NCBI GenBank assembly: GCA_963573315.1
Contig: OY752147.1
Coordinates: forward strand, 930,001-994,000
Length of the DNA: 64,000 nt
Direction of reading: 5' to 3'
Source: Entomortierella parvispora
Taxonomy: Eukaryota; Mortierellomycota; Mortierellomycetes; Mortierellales; Mortierellaceae
In this document: positions 42,044-51,859 of the stretch, in pieces
Layout: the number at the start of each line of letters is the position of its first letter
Numbering within the stretch: the first letter of the stretch is position 1
Position numbers and translations under genes: made by a program
The notes under the pieces: model-generated
The model's database searches: none
Told to the model about the DNA's origin: nothing
What the model saw: the letters and a program-made list of their open reading frames with translations, nothing else

Positions 42044-42580
42044 ATGGCCAACGTAAAGAGACATTGCTCTACTTGCGGCAAGACAAAGTCCGAGCACAAG
42101 TTCTATAAAACGGATAGAGGTATATGTAAAATATGCAAAAAGGCGTATATGAAGGAGAGATACCACTCTAAAAAACCCATAAATGCACAGGACAGTTGTC
42201 TTGAAGGAAGAGTGGCAGAACTGGAAACAAGCCTTGCGGATATGGTCCTGTTGGAAACCAGAATTACCCTTTTGGAAAACATCATCAAAGACGCTGGTGA
42301 TGGAAATGCTGATGTGCTACCCGATGAAAGCGTGTTGGATGGTTTATACGACAAAGACGAGGACAGACGATTGCTGCTTGAAATGCTACGATTGGCTGGA
42401 GATATTCATGTCGTTGGCTCTTATGTTGATGGATCTGATGAAATCAGCGTTGTCCGAAATAAGTACAGGATCTATTGCCAGTGGCACAAGGCAGAATTTG
42501 GCACAAAGCATCCTTCCGAAAAAATATTGCGAAAGTGCCACAAGCTGGCGATGAAGAATCGGACAGCCATCATGGGTAGG
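42044..42580 (+). CDS. Zinc-finger/coiled-coil protein, C-terminus cut by a family A LTR
   Basis: The start ATG 42044 has a good context (aagATGG). The N-terminus has a finger of the same layout as its neighbour (CSTCGKTKSEHKFYKTDRGIC, then KICKK) followed by a basic patch (MKERYHSKK). A heptad-like stretch (LEGRVAELETSLADM, LETRITLLENII) is followed by a compact region with CHK and RNK motifs. At 42581 the frame enters a family A LTR and later residues are LTR-encoded, so the true C-terminus is lost. No introns are seen. It is not obviously a retroelement gene. The function is unknown; nucleic-acid binding is a guess from the finger. Confidence 0.6.
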
Positions 42581-43032
42581 TGTCACGGTCAGACAAGGCA
42601 GGAACAAGAAGGTGAAGGAAAGGTGTGGTTTATTGTGAATTGCAGACTGAGGAACAAAGCAAGAGGACAGGGGGGTTTATATACTAGAGAGTGATGAAGG
42701 CCTGGACCCAGGCCTACGTTGAGTCAGAGATGACACGAAAGAGTAGGATACATATCCGGGCAGGTACTAATCATAAGCCGGACCTATGAGTAGGGTCCGG
42801 GATGGCAACATAGATGAAGGAGAACGAGATGGAGGTCCTGATAGGTGCGGCTGAGAGATACGTACTAAGGGTAGCTATAGCCCTAGGTCCAGAACCTGGA
42901 CGCCAGGGGTACTCGTCGGAGATCAGAGGACAAGCCAATGAGTGCGGATACAGATCCTAGGTTCGCGATCCTAGACCAGAGGTACAAGAGACGCGTACTT
43001 CGTACGATCTGAGTCTGCGACGTTTCGTGACA
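42581..43032 (-). repeat. Family A 3' LTR (copy A3)
   Basis: 452 bp, TGTCACGG...CGTGACA on the plus strand. It interrupts the zinc-finger gene at 42580. Confidence 0.95.
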
Positions 43033-43041
43033 ATCCTCCCC

Positions 43042-45259
43042 CTAGGAGCGAGCTCCGCGAGTGACTGGGGGTGGACCTGGCTTGAGCGGGAAGCGAGAGT
43101 GGAAACGGGCGACATGCTCTGGTGAATTCTCAGCGTTGGCTGCGGGCTGCCATTCCGGATCTTTATAACCCTTGAACTTGATCAAATACCAAAGTTGCTT
43201 TCCACGGAATTTAGAGTCCCAGATTTCTTCAACTTGAAACTCCTCATTGCCGTCAATCTCGATGGTAGGAGGCGGAGGTGCTACGCGACCGGGTATTGTG
43301 TTGGCGCGGTAGGGCTCCAAAAGAGAGACATGGAAAACAGGATGAAGACGGGCCATAGTGGTCGGGAGCTGAAGGCGGACCGATCGAGAGTTGACTACTT
43401 CGGTGATCTTGAACGGACCCAGGTTCTTAACATCCAACTTGTTTGAAGGTCGGGTGGTCTTGATATTGTTACGTTTCAACATGACGAGGTCTCCTATAGC
43501 GAAGTTCGGCTGAGGGGTAAAGCGCTTGTTGTAGTGGCGCTCTTGGTTCTCTAGTGCCGACTTGATATGGAACTGCAAGTCTTCTTGGATACGCTTCAAC
43601 TCCTGGAGGCGGTCCTTGGCGAAGGGGCTACTGACTGCAACTCGAGGGACCTTCACACTGAAGCGGGGGTGGTATCCTTGGTGAGCAAAGAACGGAGTTT
43701 GTTTTGTGGTTGCTTGCACGGAATTGTTGTAGCAGAGCTCGGCCATGGGTAAATGATTGCTCCAATCGTCTTGTTGGTAGCTTGTGAAACAGCGGAGGTA
43801 TTGTTCCAGAGTGGCATTCGTACGTTCAGTCTGTCCATCGGTCTGCGGGTGATAGGCCGTTGACAGATTCTGGGTGATCCCCAGCGCTTCCATCGCAGAC
43901 TGCATGAACGTAGAGGTGAAGACAGAGCCTCGGTCCGATACGATGTCATCTGGCAGGCCATGGTAGGCAAAAACTCGGGACAGGAACAGATCCAAAGTGT
44001 CACTTGCGTTGACATCGTCGGTGGTTGGAATGAAGTGTGCCATTTTTGTGAGGCGATCCACGACCACCAAGATAGCAGTGTAACCTTTGGAGTCAGGTAG
44101 TTGAACAATAAAATCCATTGATATCGAAGACCAAGGGCTCTCAGGGATCGGCAGAGACTGAAGGAGTCCAAAGGGCTTGTGGTGAGAAGTCTTGTTCCGT
44201 TGGCAGGCGTCACAGGTTAACACGAAAGACTTGACAAAGTCTCTCATACGTGGCCAGTGATAAGTGCGGCTGACCAGTTCAAATGTCTTTGCAATTCCAC
44301 CATGTCCAGCAGCAGGATCGTCGTGACAGGTGGAGAGAATATCTCGTTGCAGAGCCTTATCATCAGGGACTACAATCCGACCGTTGAAGAACAGGACTCC
44401 ATCCTCGAAGCGGTACTCAGGGTTGGTCTCGGGATTATCGCGTGACTGATCCAAGATCTCCATGACGGTATCATCGTCTTGATACCCTTCTTTGATACGA
44501 TTGACAAGGTCTTCAGCGTTGCCAACCCGGAGTACTTCGTCAATTGCTGCGACTGTGAATGAGCTAAGCGAAATGGGCATCGGCAAGATGGCGTCGTGCA
44601 CTGGACCTTCCCCCTCTTCAGGAGTGTACATGCGGGAGAGAGCGTCAGCGGCGCCATTGTGGACACCAGGGCGGTAGGCAAGAACAACCTTAAACTTGGA
44701 CAGTCGTTCGGCATAGCGGATTTGGCGTTCACTCAGAGCACGCTTCTCAGAAAAGTACTCTAGGTTCTTGTGGTCTGTAAGGACAAGAGCAGGGTGTTCA
44801 GAGTAAACAAAATAGTGGCGCCAATGTTCCAGACCCTCGATGACAGCCAATAATTCGGTATCATGGATATGATAATTGCGCTCCGGCGGCGTCAGCGAAC
44901 GAGAATAGAAAGCGACAGGATGGAGCACACCATCATCATCAGGCTGGCTGCACACATTGCCGAGGGCAAACTTGGAAGCATCTGGTTCCAAGACACAAGG
45001 ACGGGAAGGATCAAAGTGAACCAGCATTGGTTCAGAGCTAAACGCGAGCTTGAGGGCATCAAAAGCGGTTTGGGCGGCGGAGTCCCACTTGAACGGGACG
45101 CCTTTCTTGAGGAAGCGCGTCATTGGTCCCACCAGCTTGGAAAACTTCTTGATAAAGCGACGATAAAAGTTGGCAAACCCAAGGAAGACTTGGATGTCGC
45201 GGACGCAGGTAGGGACAGCCCAAGAGGTGATCACCTCAACCTTGGCGGGATCCATGGAG
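43042..45259 (-). CDS. pol: A3 pol, 3' half: RNase H, integrase, chromodomain
   Basis: In element sense this resumes after the family F insertion at SMDPAKVEVITSW and continues through the end of RT, RNase H (HDTELLAVIEGL, TDHKNLEY), the integrase finger (HDDPAAGHGG, CDACQRNK), the core (MDFIVQLPD, VSDRGSVF, PQTDGQTERTN) and the chromodomain (FQVEEIWDSKFRGKQ). The stop is at 43042 beside the polypurine tract. Together with 50437-51859 it makes a full Pol. Confidence 0.9.
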
Positions 45260-45370
45260 TGTAACAGATATACGGTGACATCACGCGATGGACACCTATA
45301 ATAGATAGAAACTTGCAATATAATAAACCACACTTCTTGTCTCCACTCGTCCCTCGGCCTTCTTATTGCA
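45260..45370 (+). repeat. Family F 5' LTR, 111 bp
   Basis: TGTAACAGATATACGG...TTATTGCA. It contains ATAATAAACCACAC, a polyadenylation-like signal. Confidence 0.97.
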
Positions 45371-45386
45371 TGGTAGCAAAGGTTCC
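45371..45386 (+). other. Family F primer-binding site
   Basis: TGGTAGCAAAGGTTCC starts at the base after the LTR. The first seven bases (TGGTAGC) match the complement of the 3' end of fungal initiator-Met tRNA (GCTACCA). The remaining match is not verified. Confidence 0.6.
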
Positions 45387-45537
45387 TCGATCCACTGACC
45401 CCTAACCCTGACCCCGACCCCTACCCCTGCCCCTACCCCCTGACTCCTGACCCCTGACCCCTGCCCCCGCCACCCTGTCCTCATCAAACCCCCTAGACCC
45501 CATTGACACCCTCACAAACCTCTTCCACGGCCTCTCC

Positions 45538-46485
45538 ATGACATCCCCCGACACCATATCCACTGCCCCATCTGGCTTTGCATCCGCCACCTTCCGCTTC
45601 CCCCAACCCGAGCCCTACAAGGGAGAAAGAGACGGGTTCAAATGCGAGATCTGGTTGACAGCCATCACACGGTTCTTCAAAGGCGCCCGTATCCCTGATG
45701 ACCAGCGCACTTTGCACGCTGCTATCTTTCTGACCGGGGATGCCACACTCTGGTGGGATGGTAATGTTCTCACTGACGACGCTCCCTGGGACGACTTTGT
45801 TAAAAGCTTCCGTGCTGCATTCCAACCTGCTGGATTCATCGACCAGGTGCGCACTATGCTTTTTGACATCAAGATGACCTCTACAGTGCCAGACTATGTC
45901 GCTCGTACTCGGAAGTACATGTCCTTCCTGACCCCTCACGACATGGGCCCTGAAGCCCGCCGCACACTTGAACAGGCCGCCACATCTTGCTTCTTGAAAG
46001 GCGCACCCCAAGCGCTTCGACAAGTCCTCCTCACGTACAAACTCAACAACCCCGCGACCACCATCCACGACTTGTGCAGCGTAGCGGAACAGTTTGATCA
46101 GATCTACGAATACTCTGCTGGTCCTTCGAAATCTACATCTTCTGCGGGTCTCGACTATACCGTAGCCAACGCCGCCGCCACACAACAGTCCAACATGGCG
46201 ATGGAGATCGACAACATCGGCAACCCTATGGCAGCACTAATGACATCAATCGCTAATCTAACCCTGCAGCTTAACAACCTCCAAGGCCCTCGCCTTCGAA
46301 AACTCTCGTTTGAGGAACGCGAACGACTCAGAGCGAATAACGGATGCTTTCGCTGCCGCCAGGAAAAAGCCGGACACTATGCCGGTAACTGTCCCTTGCG
46401 CAATTCTTCCGGACGGCGCTCCCTTAACAACGTTGGAATGACTAACGAGAGCGGTTCCCAGTCGGGAAATGCTCCCGGCAACTAA
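45538..46485 (+). CDS. gag: Family F Gag (315 aa)
   Basis: The start is ATG 45538. The central region has the retrotransposon gag pattern (FKCEIWLTAITRFFKGARIP, WDDFVKSFRAAFQPAGF). The C-terminus has a CCHC-type knuckle, CFRCRQEKAGHYAGNC, with one extra residue in the first spacer compared with the usual C-x2-C-x4-H-x4-C. The stop TAA (46483-46485) lies inside the predicted frameshift hairpin. Pol overlaps in the -1 frame. Confidence 0.92.
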   Translation: MTSPDTISTAPSGFASATFRFPQPEPYKGERDGFKCEIWLTAITRFFKGARIPDDQRTLHAAIFLTGDATLWWDGNVLTDDAPWDDFVKSFRAAFQPAGFIDQVRTMLFDIKMTSTVPDYVARTRKYMSFLTPHDMGPEARRTLEQAATSCFLKGAPQALRQVLLTYKLNNPATTIHDLCSVAEQFDQIYEYSAGPSKSTSSAGLDYTVANAAATQQSNMAMEIDNIGNPMAALMTSIANLTLQLNNLQGPRLRKLSFEERERLRANNGCFRCRQEKAGHYAGNCPLRNSSGRRSLNNVGMTNESGSQSGNAPGN

Positions 46486-46509
46486 GGTCGGTCCGGACCT
46501 CAGTTGCCG
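46446..46509 (+). promoter_or_regulatory. Family F gag-pol -1 frameshift signal
   Basis: Slippery heptamer GGGAAAT at 46464-46470 in the right phase (tcG GGA AAT), a 5-nt spacer, then a hairpin. Its outer stem is 8 bp (46476-46483 with 46502-46509), followed by one A/C mismatch, a 5-bp inner stem (46485-46489 with 46496-46500) and a 6-nt loop. The slip yields exactly the pol frame. Confidence 0.85.
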
Positions 46510-49500
46510 AAACTGTAAACAACAACCTTGAGCTAAGTTCTTCAAATAAAACTTCACTGGATTCTATCATACAGAAACATGACACCAATCATGACAAGCG
46601 AACTCACATCCACGATGCTCTGGTTGTTCCTTCGGACCAAAACCAAACCAAAAAACCTGTTGCCTCGCCCGCTCCAGTTGCTTCGTCCGCTCCCCTACCT
46701 AGATTCCCCGATACAGATGAACCGGACCCTCTCGCTGTACCGCAGGCACCTAGTGTACCTCTGTCCAAAAGTCAGTTGAAGAAGTTGAAGCGTCGTGCGA
46801 TTCGCCTACACGAATTCACTGTCCAGAGGGCAGAGAGCCAACTGCTCACTTTCATCGGTTCAATCAATGGCCACGCCGCCAGGATCCTGATTGACGGTGG
46901 TGCAGAAGGTAATATCATCAGTTCTTCCTTCCAAAAACAACACCAACTCCACCGCATTGAATGCCAGCCTATCCCCATCCTTCTCCCCAATGGCTCCTCT
47001 TCCCTCACCAAACACACCGTTCCCATCACACTCAATCGCGGCGACTACTCTGATTCACTCAACCCTATTCTCTACCCCCTCAACAAATACGACCTTATCC
47101 TTGGCAAACCTTGGCTTACCAAGGTGAACCCCCTCATCAATTGGCGCACCAACGATCTTCATTTCACACACAATGGAGTCGATGTTCTATGGAACTGTCG
47201 AGGCTTCAAAGCCGATCATATCCAAAGCCGCACCAAAGGCCTCATCCTCACACACATGCACTTTCACGCCATGGCAACACTGCCAGGCTCAGAGGTATTC
47301 CTGGCCGTTCTTCGTAACGTTCCAGAGCCTTCTGAAGAAACAGAAGACGCCGAAGAAACTGAGAAAGCTGAAAAAACTGACCAACCCCGCGCGACTCCGG
47401 ATATGACTCCAGAGGTGCGAGCTATTGTCATGGATGAGTTCGCTGACGTCTTCCCTGAAAAACTTCCGGACGGGTTACCCCCAGATCGCGGTGACGCTAT
47501 GAAGATCATAACCGACCCGACAGCCGACCCACCTTTCCGCCCTGTTATCAGACTTTCGATCGCAGAACTTGACGAACTCCGCAAACAACTGGACGAACTC
47601 TTGAGCAAAGGTTTTATCAAACCAAGCACCTCGCCCTATGGCGCCCCCGTGCTCTTTGTTAAGAAGAAAGATGGTACACTTCGAATGTGCGTCGACTACC
47701 GTGGCCTCAACAAAATCACCAGGAAGAACAGACATCCATTGCCCCGTATCGACGAGCTACTCGATCGCTTCCGTGGAGCCCGTTATTACTCCAAGTTGGA
47801 CTTGTTATCCGGTTACCATCAGCAGCGTATCTTTGAGCCACACACATACAAGACAGCGTTCCGTTGTCGCTATGGTCATTTTGAATTTAATGTTGTACCC
47901 TTTGGTCTCACTAATGCACCGGCTTCGTTCTCCAATATGATGTTGCGGGTGCTCGACCCAGTCTTGGATAAATGGGTCGTTGTCTATCTAGACGACCTGT
48001 TGATCTACTCCAAGACCAAGAAAGAACACTTGCAACATCTCCGAAGCGTCCTCGCTCTCCTCCGCAAGAACGGTCTGTACGCAAAATTGAGCAAGTGCTC
48101 CTTCATGCAAGACGAGACTGAATTTCTGGGCCACACCATCACCAAGGACGGAATCAAAACATCAGCCGGGCTCAGCAAAGCCATCCGAGACTGGCCCACC
48201 CCCAAGTGCACCAAAGACGTCCAGCAGTTTTTGGGGCTTGCGCAGTTTTATCAACAGTACGTATCTGGTTTTGCAGGGATTGCTCTCCCTCTTTCATCCC
48301 TCCTCGCAAACAACATACCCTTCACATGGACCGCCAGGCAACAATCTGCATTCATTCAGCTCAAGGAGGCCATCTGCTCCGCACCCGTCCTCCGCATCTT
48401 CGACCCCGACCTCATGACCTTCGTTGACACGGATGCATCCGGTTTCGCCATTGGTGCAGTGCTGCTTCAGAAGGATGAACAAGGGAATCTCCACCCCATT
48501 GCATTCACTTCCAGAAAGTTGCAGTCAGCCGAACGAAACTATCCCACTCATGAGCAGGAGCTTCTAGCTGTCATCCACGCCCTCCGCACCTGGCGCTACT
48601 ACCTCGATGGAACCAAGTTCACCGTCAACACCGACCATGACACCCTCCGCCATTTCCCCACACAACCCAAACTCACTCGCCGACAGGCTCGTTGGATGGA
48701 GTTGCTGCAGGAATACGACTTTGACTTCAGGTACAAAAGAGGAGTTGACAACATCGTACCAGACGCTCTCTCTCGACGACCAGACTACCGTGACCCCGGC
48801 CCTGACCCTGTCGAGCTGCACAACCTAAGTGTCTCTCTGTCACCGGACGTCCGCGACCAGCTCATTCAAGACTACAACAATGACTCGCGACTGGGACCTA
48901 TCTATAAGGACTGTCTGGATGGAACCATCGCCAAGGGGTACTCGTTCGAAAATAAGCTCCTTTACTTTACCCGACGAGGAACAACATCCTTGACCATCCC
49001 TCGACGCTCCCCAGTCCGCCTCACTCTTTTGCACGATGCCCACGACTCAACCACGGCTGGACACTTCGGTTTTCAAAAGACTTATGATAACCTGCGCCGC
49101 TTCGTGTACTGGCCCAACATCGCTAAGGATGCTCAGCAGTACGTAGCCACTTGCGAGAAGTGTCAAAGGAACAAAGGATCACAGGAGAGACCTGCGGGCC
49201 TTTTGCAGCCTCTCCCTATCCCGTCGCAACGTTGGGAGGTCGTTACCATGGATTTTATTGGACCTCTTCCTCCCACAGCCAGGAAGTTCGATGCCATTAC
49301 AGTGTTTGTCGATAAGCTCACCAAGCTCGCTCACTTTGCTCCCAGTACCACCACTGCTACAGCCGCCGACGTTGCGCACCAGTTCTTTGACAACATTTTC
49401 AAGCTGCATGGTCTACCCACCTCCATCATATCAGACCGAGACACTCGCTTTACCAGCAGGTTTTGGCAGGAGTTGCACAAGTTGTTGGACACCAAACTAG

Positions 49501-50315
49501 CCTTGTCAACAGCTTACCATCCGCAGACAGATGGACAGACCGAGGTTATGAACAAGACTCTAAAGACAATGCTGCGAGCTTTTATTGACAACAAACAGTC
49601 GAACTGGGATCAGCTTCTTCCATCACTCGAGTTTGCCTACAACAACGCCGTCAATGCTTCCACCGGGTATTCACCGTTCTTCCTCAACTCTGGTCAACAC
49701 CCTCGCCTCCCAATTGCGCTCCTCAGCACACCCACCAGCTCAGTACCCTCTGTCAGCCACTTTTTGACAGAGCATGCAACGACCCTCACCCTTGCTCAGG
49801 ACGCTCTGCAGCGGGCTCAGGACAAACAGGAGGAACAGGCAAACAAGCGGCGACGAGACCATAAGTACAAAGTTGGTGATAGGATTCTGTTACGTGCCAC
49901 CAACATCACCATCCCAGCCGACAGTATAAGACCAGCCGATAAGTTGCGCCCTCAGTACCTTGGTCCCTTTACACTTTTGGAGCAACACTCACCTGTCACC
50001 TTCCGCGTTGAGCTGCCACCGTTCTACAAGATTCACGACGTCTTCCATGTCGACACTTTCCGCCCCTATCTGACATCACCGGAATCACTTGGCATTCGTG
50101 TTGCAGCACCGCCCGACACCTCACTGATTAACGGCGAAGATGAGTACGAAGTCGACGAAATTTTAAAATACCGCTTTTACCGCAGGCAACACCAATTCTT
50201 GGTCTCATTCAAGGGCTATGGTAGAGAGGCTGATGAGTGGCTGCCAGTAAATAACTTAGACAACTGCATGGAGATGGTCACAGCCTTCAAGCAACAGCAT
50301 AATATCATTTTTTAA
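46446..50315 (+). CDS. pol: Family F Pol with chromodomain
   Basis: The frame is open from 46446, overlapping gag by about 40 bases in the -1 register; the first in-frame ATG is only at 46776, inside coding-like sequence. Order: aspartic protease with DGG (ILIDGGAEGNIIS), RT (CVDYRGLNKITRKNR, KLDLLSGYHQ, YLDDLLIYS), RNase H (VDTDASGFAIG, HEQELLAVI, TDHDTLRH), integrase finger (HDAHDSTTAGH...CEKCQRNK), core (MDFIGPLPP, ISDRDTRF, QTDGQTEVMN). A chromodomain (YEVDEILKYRFYRRQHQFLV, SFKGYG) ends it. All catalytic residues are present. Confidence 0.93.
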   Translation, partial: RERFPVGKCSRQLRSVRTSVAETVNNNLELSSSNKTSLDSIIQKHDTNHDKRTHIHDALVVPSDQNQTKKPVASPAPVASSAPLPRFPDTDEPDPLAVPQAPSVPLSKSQLKKLKRRAIRLHEFTVQRAESQLLTFIGSINGHAARILIDGGAEGNIISSSFQKQHQLHRIECQPIPILLPNGSSSLTKHTVPITLNRGDYSDSLNPILYPLNKYDLILGKPWLTKVNPLINWRTNDLHFTHNGVDVLWNCRGFKADHIQSRTKGLILTHMHFHAMATLPGSEVFLAVLRNVPEPSEETEDAEETEKAEKTDQPRATPDMTPEVRAIVMDEFADVFPEKLPDGLPPDRGDAMKIITDPTADPPFRPVIRLSIAELDELRKQLDELLSKGFIKPSTSPYGAPVLFVKKKDGTLRMCVDYRGLNKITRKNRHPLPRIDELLDRFRGARYYSKLDLLSGYHQQRIFEPHTYKTAFRCRYGHFEFNVVPFGLTNAPASFSNMMLRVLDPVLDKWVVVYLDDLLIYSKTKKEHLQHLRSVLALLRKNGLYAKLSKCSFMQDETEFLGHTITKDGIKTSAGLSKAIRDWPTPKCTKDVQQFLGLAQFYQQYVSGFAGIALPLSSLLANNIPFTWTARQQSAFIQLKEAICSAPVLRIFDPDLMTFVDTDASGFAIGAVLLQKDEQGNLHPIAFTSRKLQSAERNYPTHEQELLAVIHALRTWRYYLDGTKFTVNTDHDTLRHFPTQPKLTRRQARWMELLQEYDFDFRYKRGVDNIVPDALSRRPDYRDPGPDPVELHNLSVSLSPDVRDQLIQDYNNDSRLGPIYKDCLDGTIAKGYSFENKLLYFTRRGTTSLTIPRRSPVRLTLLHDAHDSTTAGHFGFQKTYDNLRRFVYWPNIAKDAQQYVATCEKCQRNKGSQERPAGLLQPLPIPSQRWEVVTMDFIGPLPPTARKFDAITVFVDKLTKLAHFAPSTTTATAADVAHQFFDNIFKLHGLPTSIISDRDTRFTSRFWQELHKLLDTKLALSTAYHPQTDGQTEVMNKTLKTMLRAFIDNKQSNWDQLLPSLEFAYNNAVNASTGYSPFFLNSGQHPRLPIALLSTPTSSVPSVSHFLTEHATTLTLAQDALQRAQDKQEEQANKRRRDHKYKVGDRILLRATNITIPADSIRPADKLRPQYLGPFTLLEQHSPVTFRVELPPFYKIHDVFHVDTFRPYLTSPESLGIRVAAPPDTSLINGEDEYEVDEILKYRFYRRQHQFLVSFKGYGREADEWLPVNNLDNCMEMVTAFKQQHNIIF

Positions 50316-50325
50316 AAGGGGAAGG

Positions 50326-50436
50326 TGTAACAGATATACGGTGACATCACGCGATGGACACCTATAATAGATAGAAACTTGCAATATAATAAACCACACT
50401 TCTTGTCTCCACTCGTCCCTCGGCCTTCTTATTGCA
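50326..50436 (+). repeat. Family F 3' LTR, 111 bp
   Basis: Identical to the 5' LTR by eye over all 111 bases. Confidence 0.97.
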
Positions 50437-51859
50437 TGGAGACACCATCGGGTGAGATGATGTAACCTAAGAATTCGACTTTTTCGACGCCAAATTCGCA
50501 CTTCTCGAGGTTAACTTGAAGTTGGGCATCGGACAAGAGTTGCAGGACACGGCGTACATCGGCGGTGTGAGTTGCCTTGTCTTGAGAGTAGATTAGGATG
50601 TCATCCAAATAGATGACCACGACCGTGTCCAAGCACTCACGGAGGACGTCATTGAGAAAAGCTTGGAACGTAGCGGGTGCGTTGCAAAGACCAAAGGGCA
50701 TGACCAAAAACTCGAAATGACCATAACGTGTCCTAAACGCCGTCTTCCACTCGTCTCCTTCGGCGATACGAATTAAATTATATGCACCCTTCAGGTCCAA
50801 TTTCGTAAAAATCTTGGCGGAGCGGAGGCGTTCCAAGGTTTCTGCAATGAGCGGTAAGGGGCAGCGGTTCTTGATGGTCAACTTGTTCAGCGCGCGATAG
50901 TCGACACACATACGGAGTTCTTTGTTTTTCTTGGGTACAAAGAGGACAGGAGCCCCGGCAGGGGATTCAGAGTGGCGGATAAAACCCTTTTTCAGATTGT
51001 CATCAAGGAATTCTCGAAGAGCTTCAAGCTCCTTTTCAGATAAGTTATACAGAGGACCAAAGGGAGCGGTGGCATCCGGCTCAAGAACGATGGAGTGGTC
51101 AAAAGAGCGATGAGGCGGCAGAGTGCCAATCGCGCGGTCTTTGAAGAGAGCAGCAAAGTCAGCATACTCCGGAGGCAGGACAGGGACAGGTTTTTCATCA
51201 ACAGAATTCAAGGACAGAGAGGGGTCAGAGTGCTCGCGGATCGCTTCAAGATCGCGGCAGAACAAAGAAACGAGTTGTAACGAGTACAAGTCATCAACAG
51301 AAAGGTCAGAAGACTCTACATCAATAGAGTCAAGATCAAGATCAAGATTTTCAATAGATAAATCAGGAGAGTAATGAGAAAGGCAACGTTTATTGCAGTG
51401 TTCATCACGAAAAGAAACTAAGTGCTTTTTCCAATGGATATGAGGGTTGTGGATGTGTAACCAGTCAATTCCAAGGATAACAGCATGGGTCTGAAGAGAG
51501 GTGACGTGGCAATTGAGGGTCTCATGATGGGAGTCTGAGATAGTGAAACTCAAAGGACAGGTCTTGGTGACGGGGCCCGAGGTGCTTGGGGAGCCATCCG
51601 CCATATGTAAACGGACAGGGTGATTGAGTTCCGAGGTTGGTAGAGATAATTTTTTGATAAATGCGGCGTCAACAAAGGATTTTTGTGCGCCCGAATCGAG
51701 GAGAGCATTGGTCTTGACAGGGGGTCGGTCAGGAAGGTGAACGGTAATAGGAATGAGGAGACAGTAACGAGGAAGTGCGGGCTGGCCCGGAGGGGTAGGC
51801 GTAGCGAGGACGTGGCCTAAGATCCAATCCTCGGTAGGATCTAGGCCGACTCGTTTTCC
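50437..51859 (-). CDS. pol: A3 pol, 5' half: protease and reverse transcriptase
   Basis: In element sense the frame opens at the gag overlap near 51859 and reads protease (ALLDSGAQKSFVD) and RT (CVDYRALNKLTIKNR, KLDLKGAYN, YLDDILIYS) until family F inserts after FLGYIISPDGVSM. The apparent ATG at 51604 lies within the protease domain and is not the real start. Confidence 0.9.
51814..51859 (-). promoter_or_regulatory. Family A gag-pol -1 frameshift signal
   Basis: In element sense: GGAAAAC (51859-51853) phased as G GAA AAC in gag, a 5-nt spacer GAGTC, then GGCCTAGATCC pairing with GGATCTTAGGCC (51847-51837 with 51825-51814; 11 bp with one bulged base). The pol frame is -1 and is open only from just upstream of this site. 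The same sequence is at 15063-15108 in copy A1. Confidence 0.75.

Larger units (their letters stand above)
45260..50436 (+). mobile_element. Ty3/Gypsy chromovirus family F, complete and young
   Basis: A 5,177-bp element with identical 111-bp LTRs (45260-45370 and 50326-50436) and a perfect 5-bp duplication TGGAG (45255-45259 and 50437-50441). It is inserted in pol of copy A3. A primer-binding site TGGTAGC... directly follows the 5' LTR, and a polypurine tract (aaaaggggaagg) precedes the 3' LTR. Gag and Pol are open and carry all the expected motifs, so it is the best candidate for a currently active element here. Confidence 0.97.

Noticed and set aside
51602-51604. ATG at 51604 as the start of family A pol
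   Set aside because: It lies downstream of the protease catalytic motif in the same open frame.
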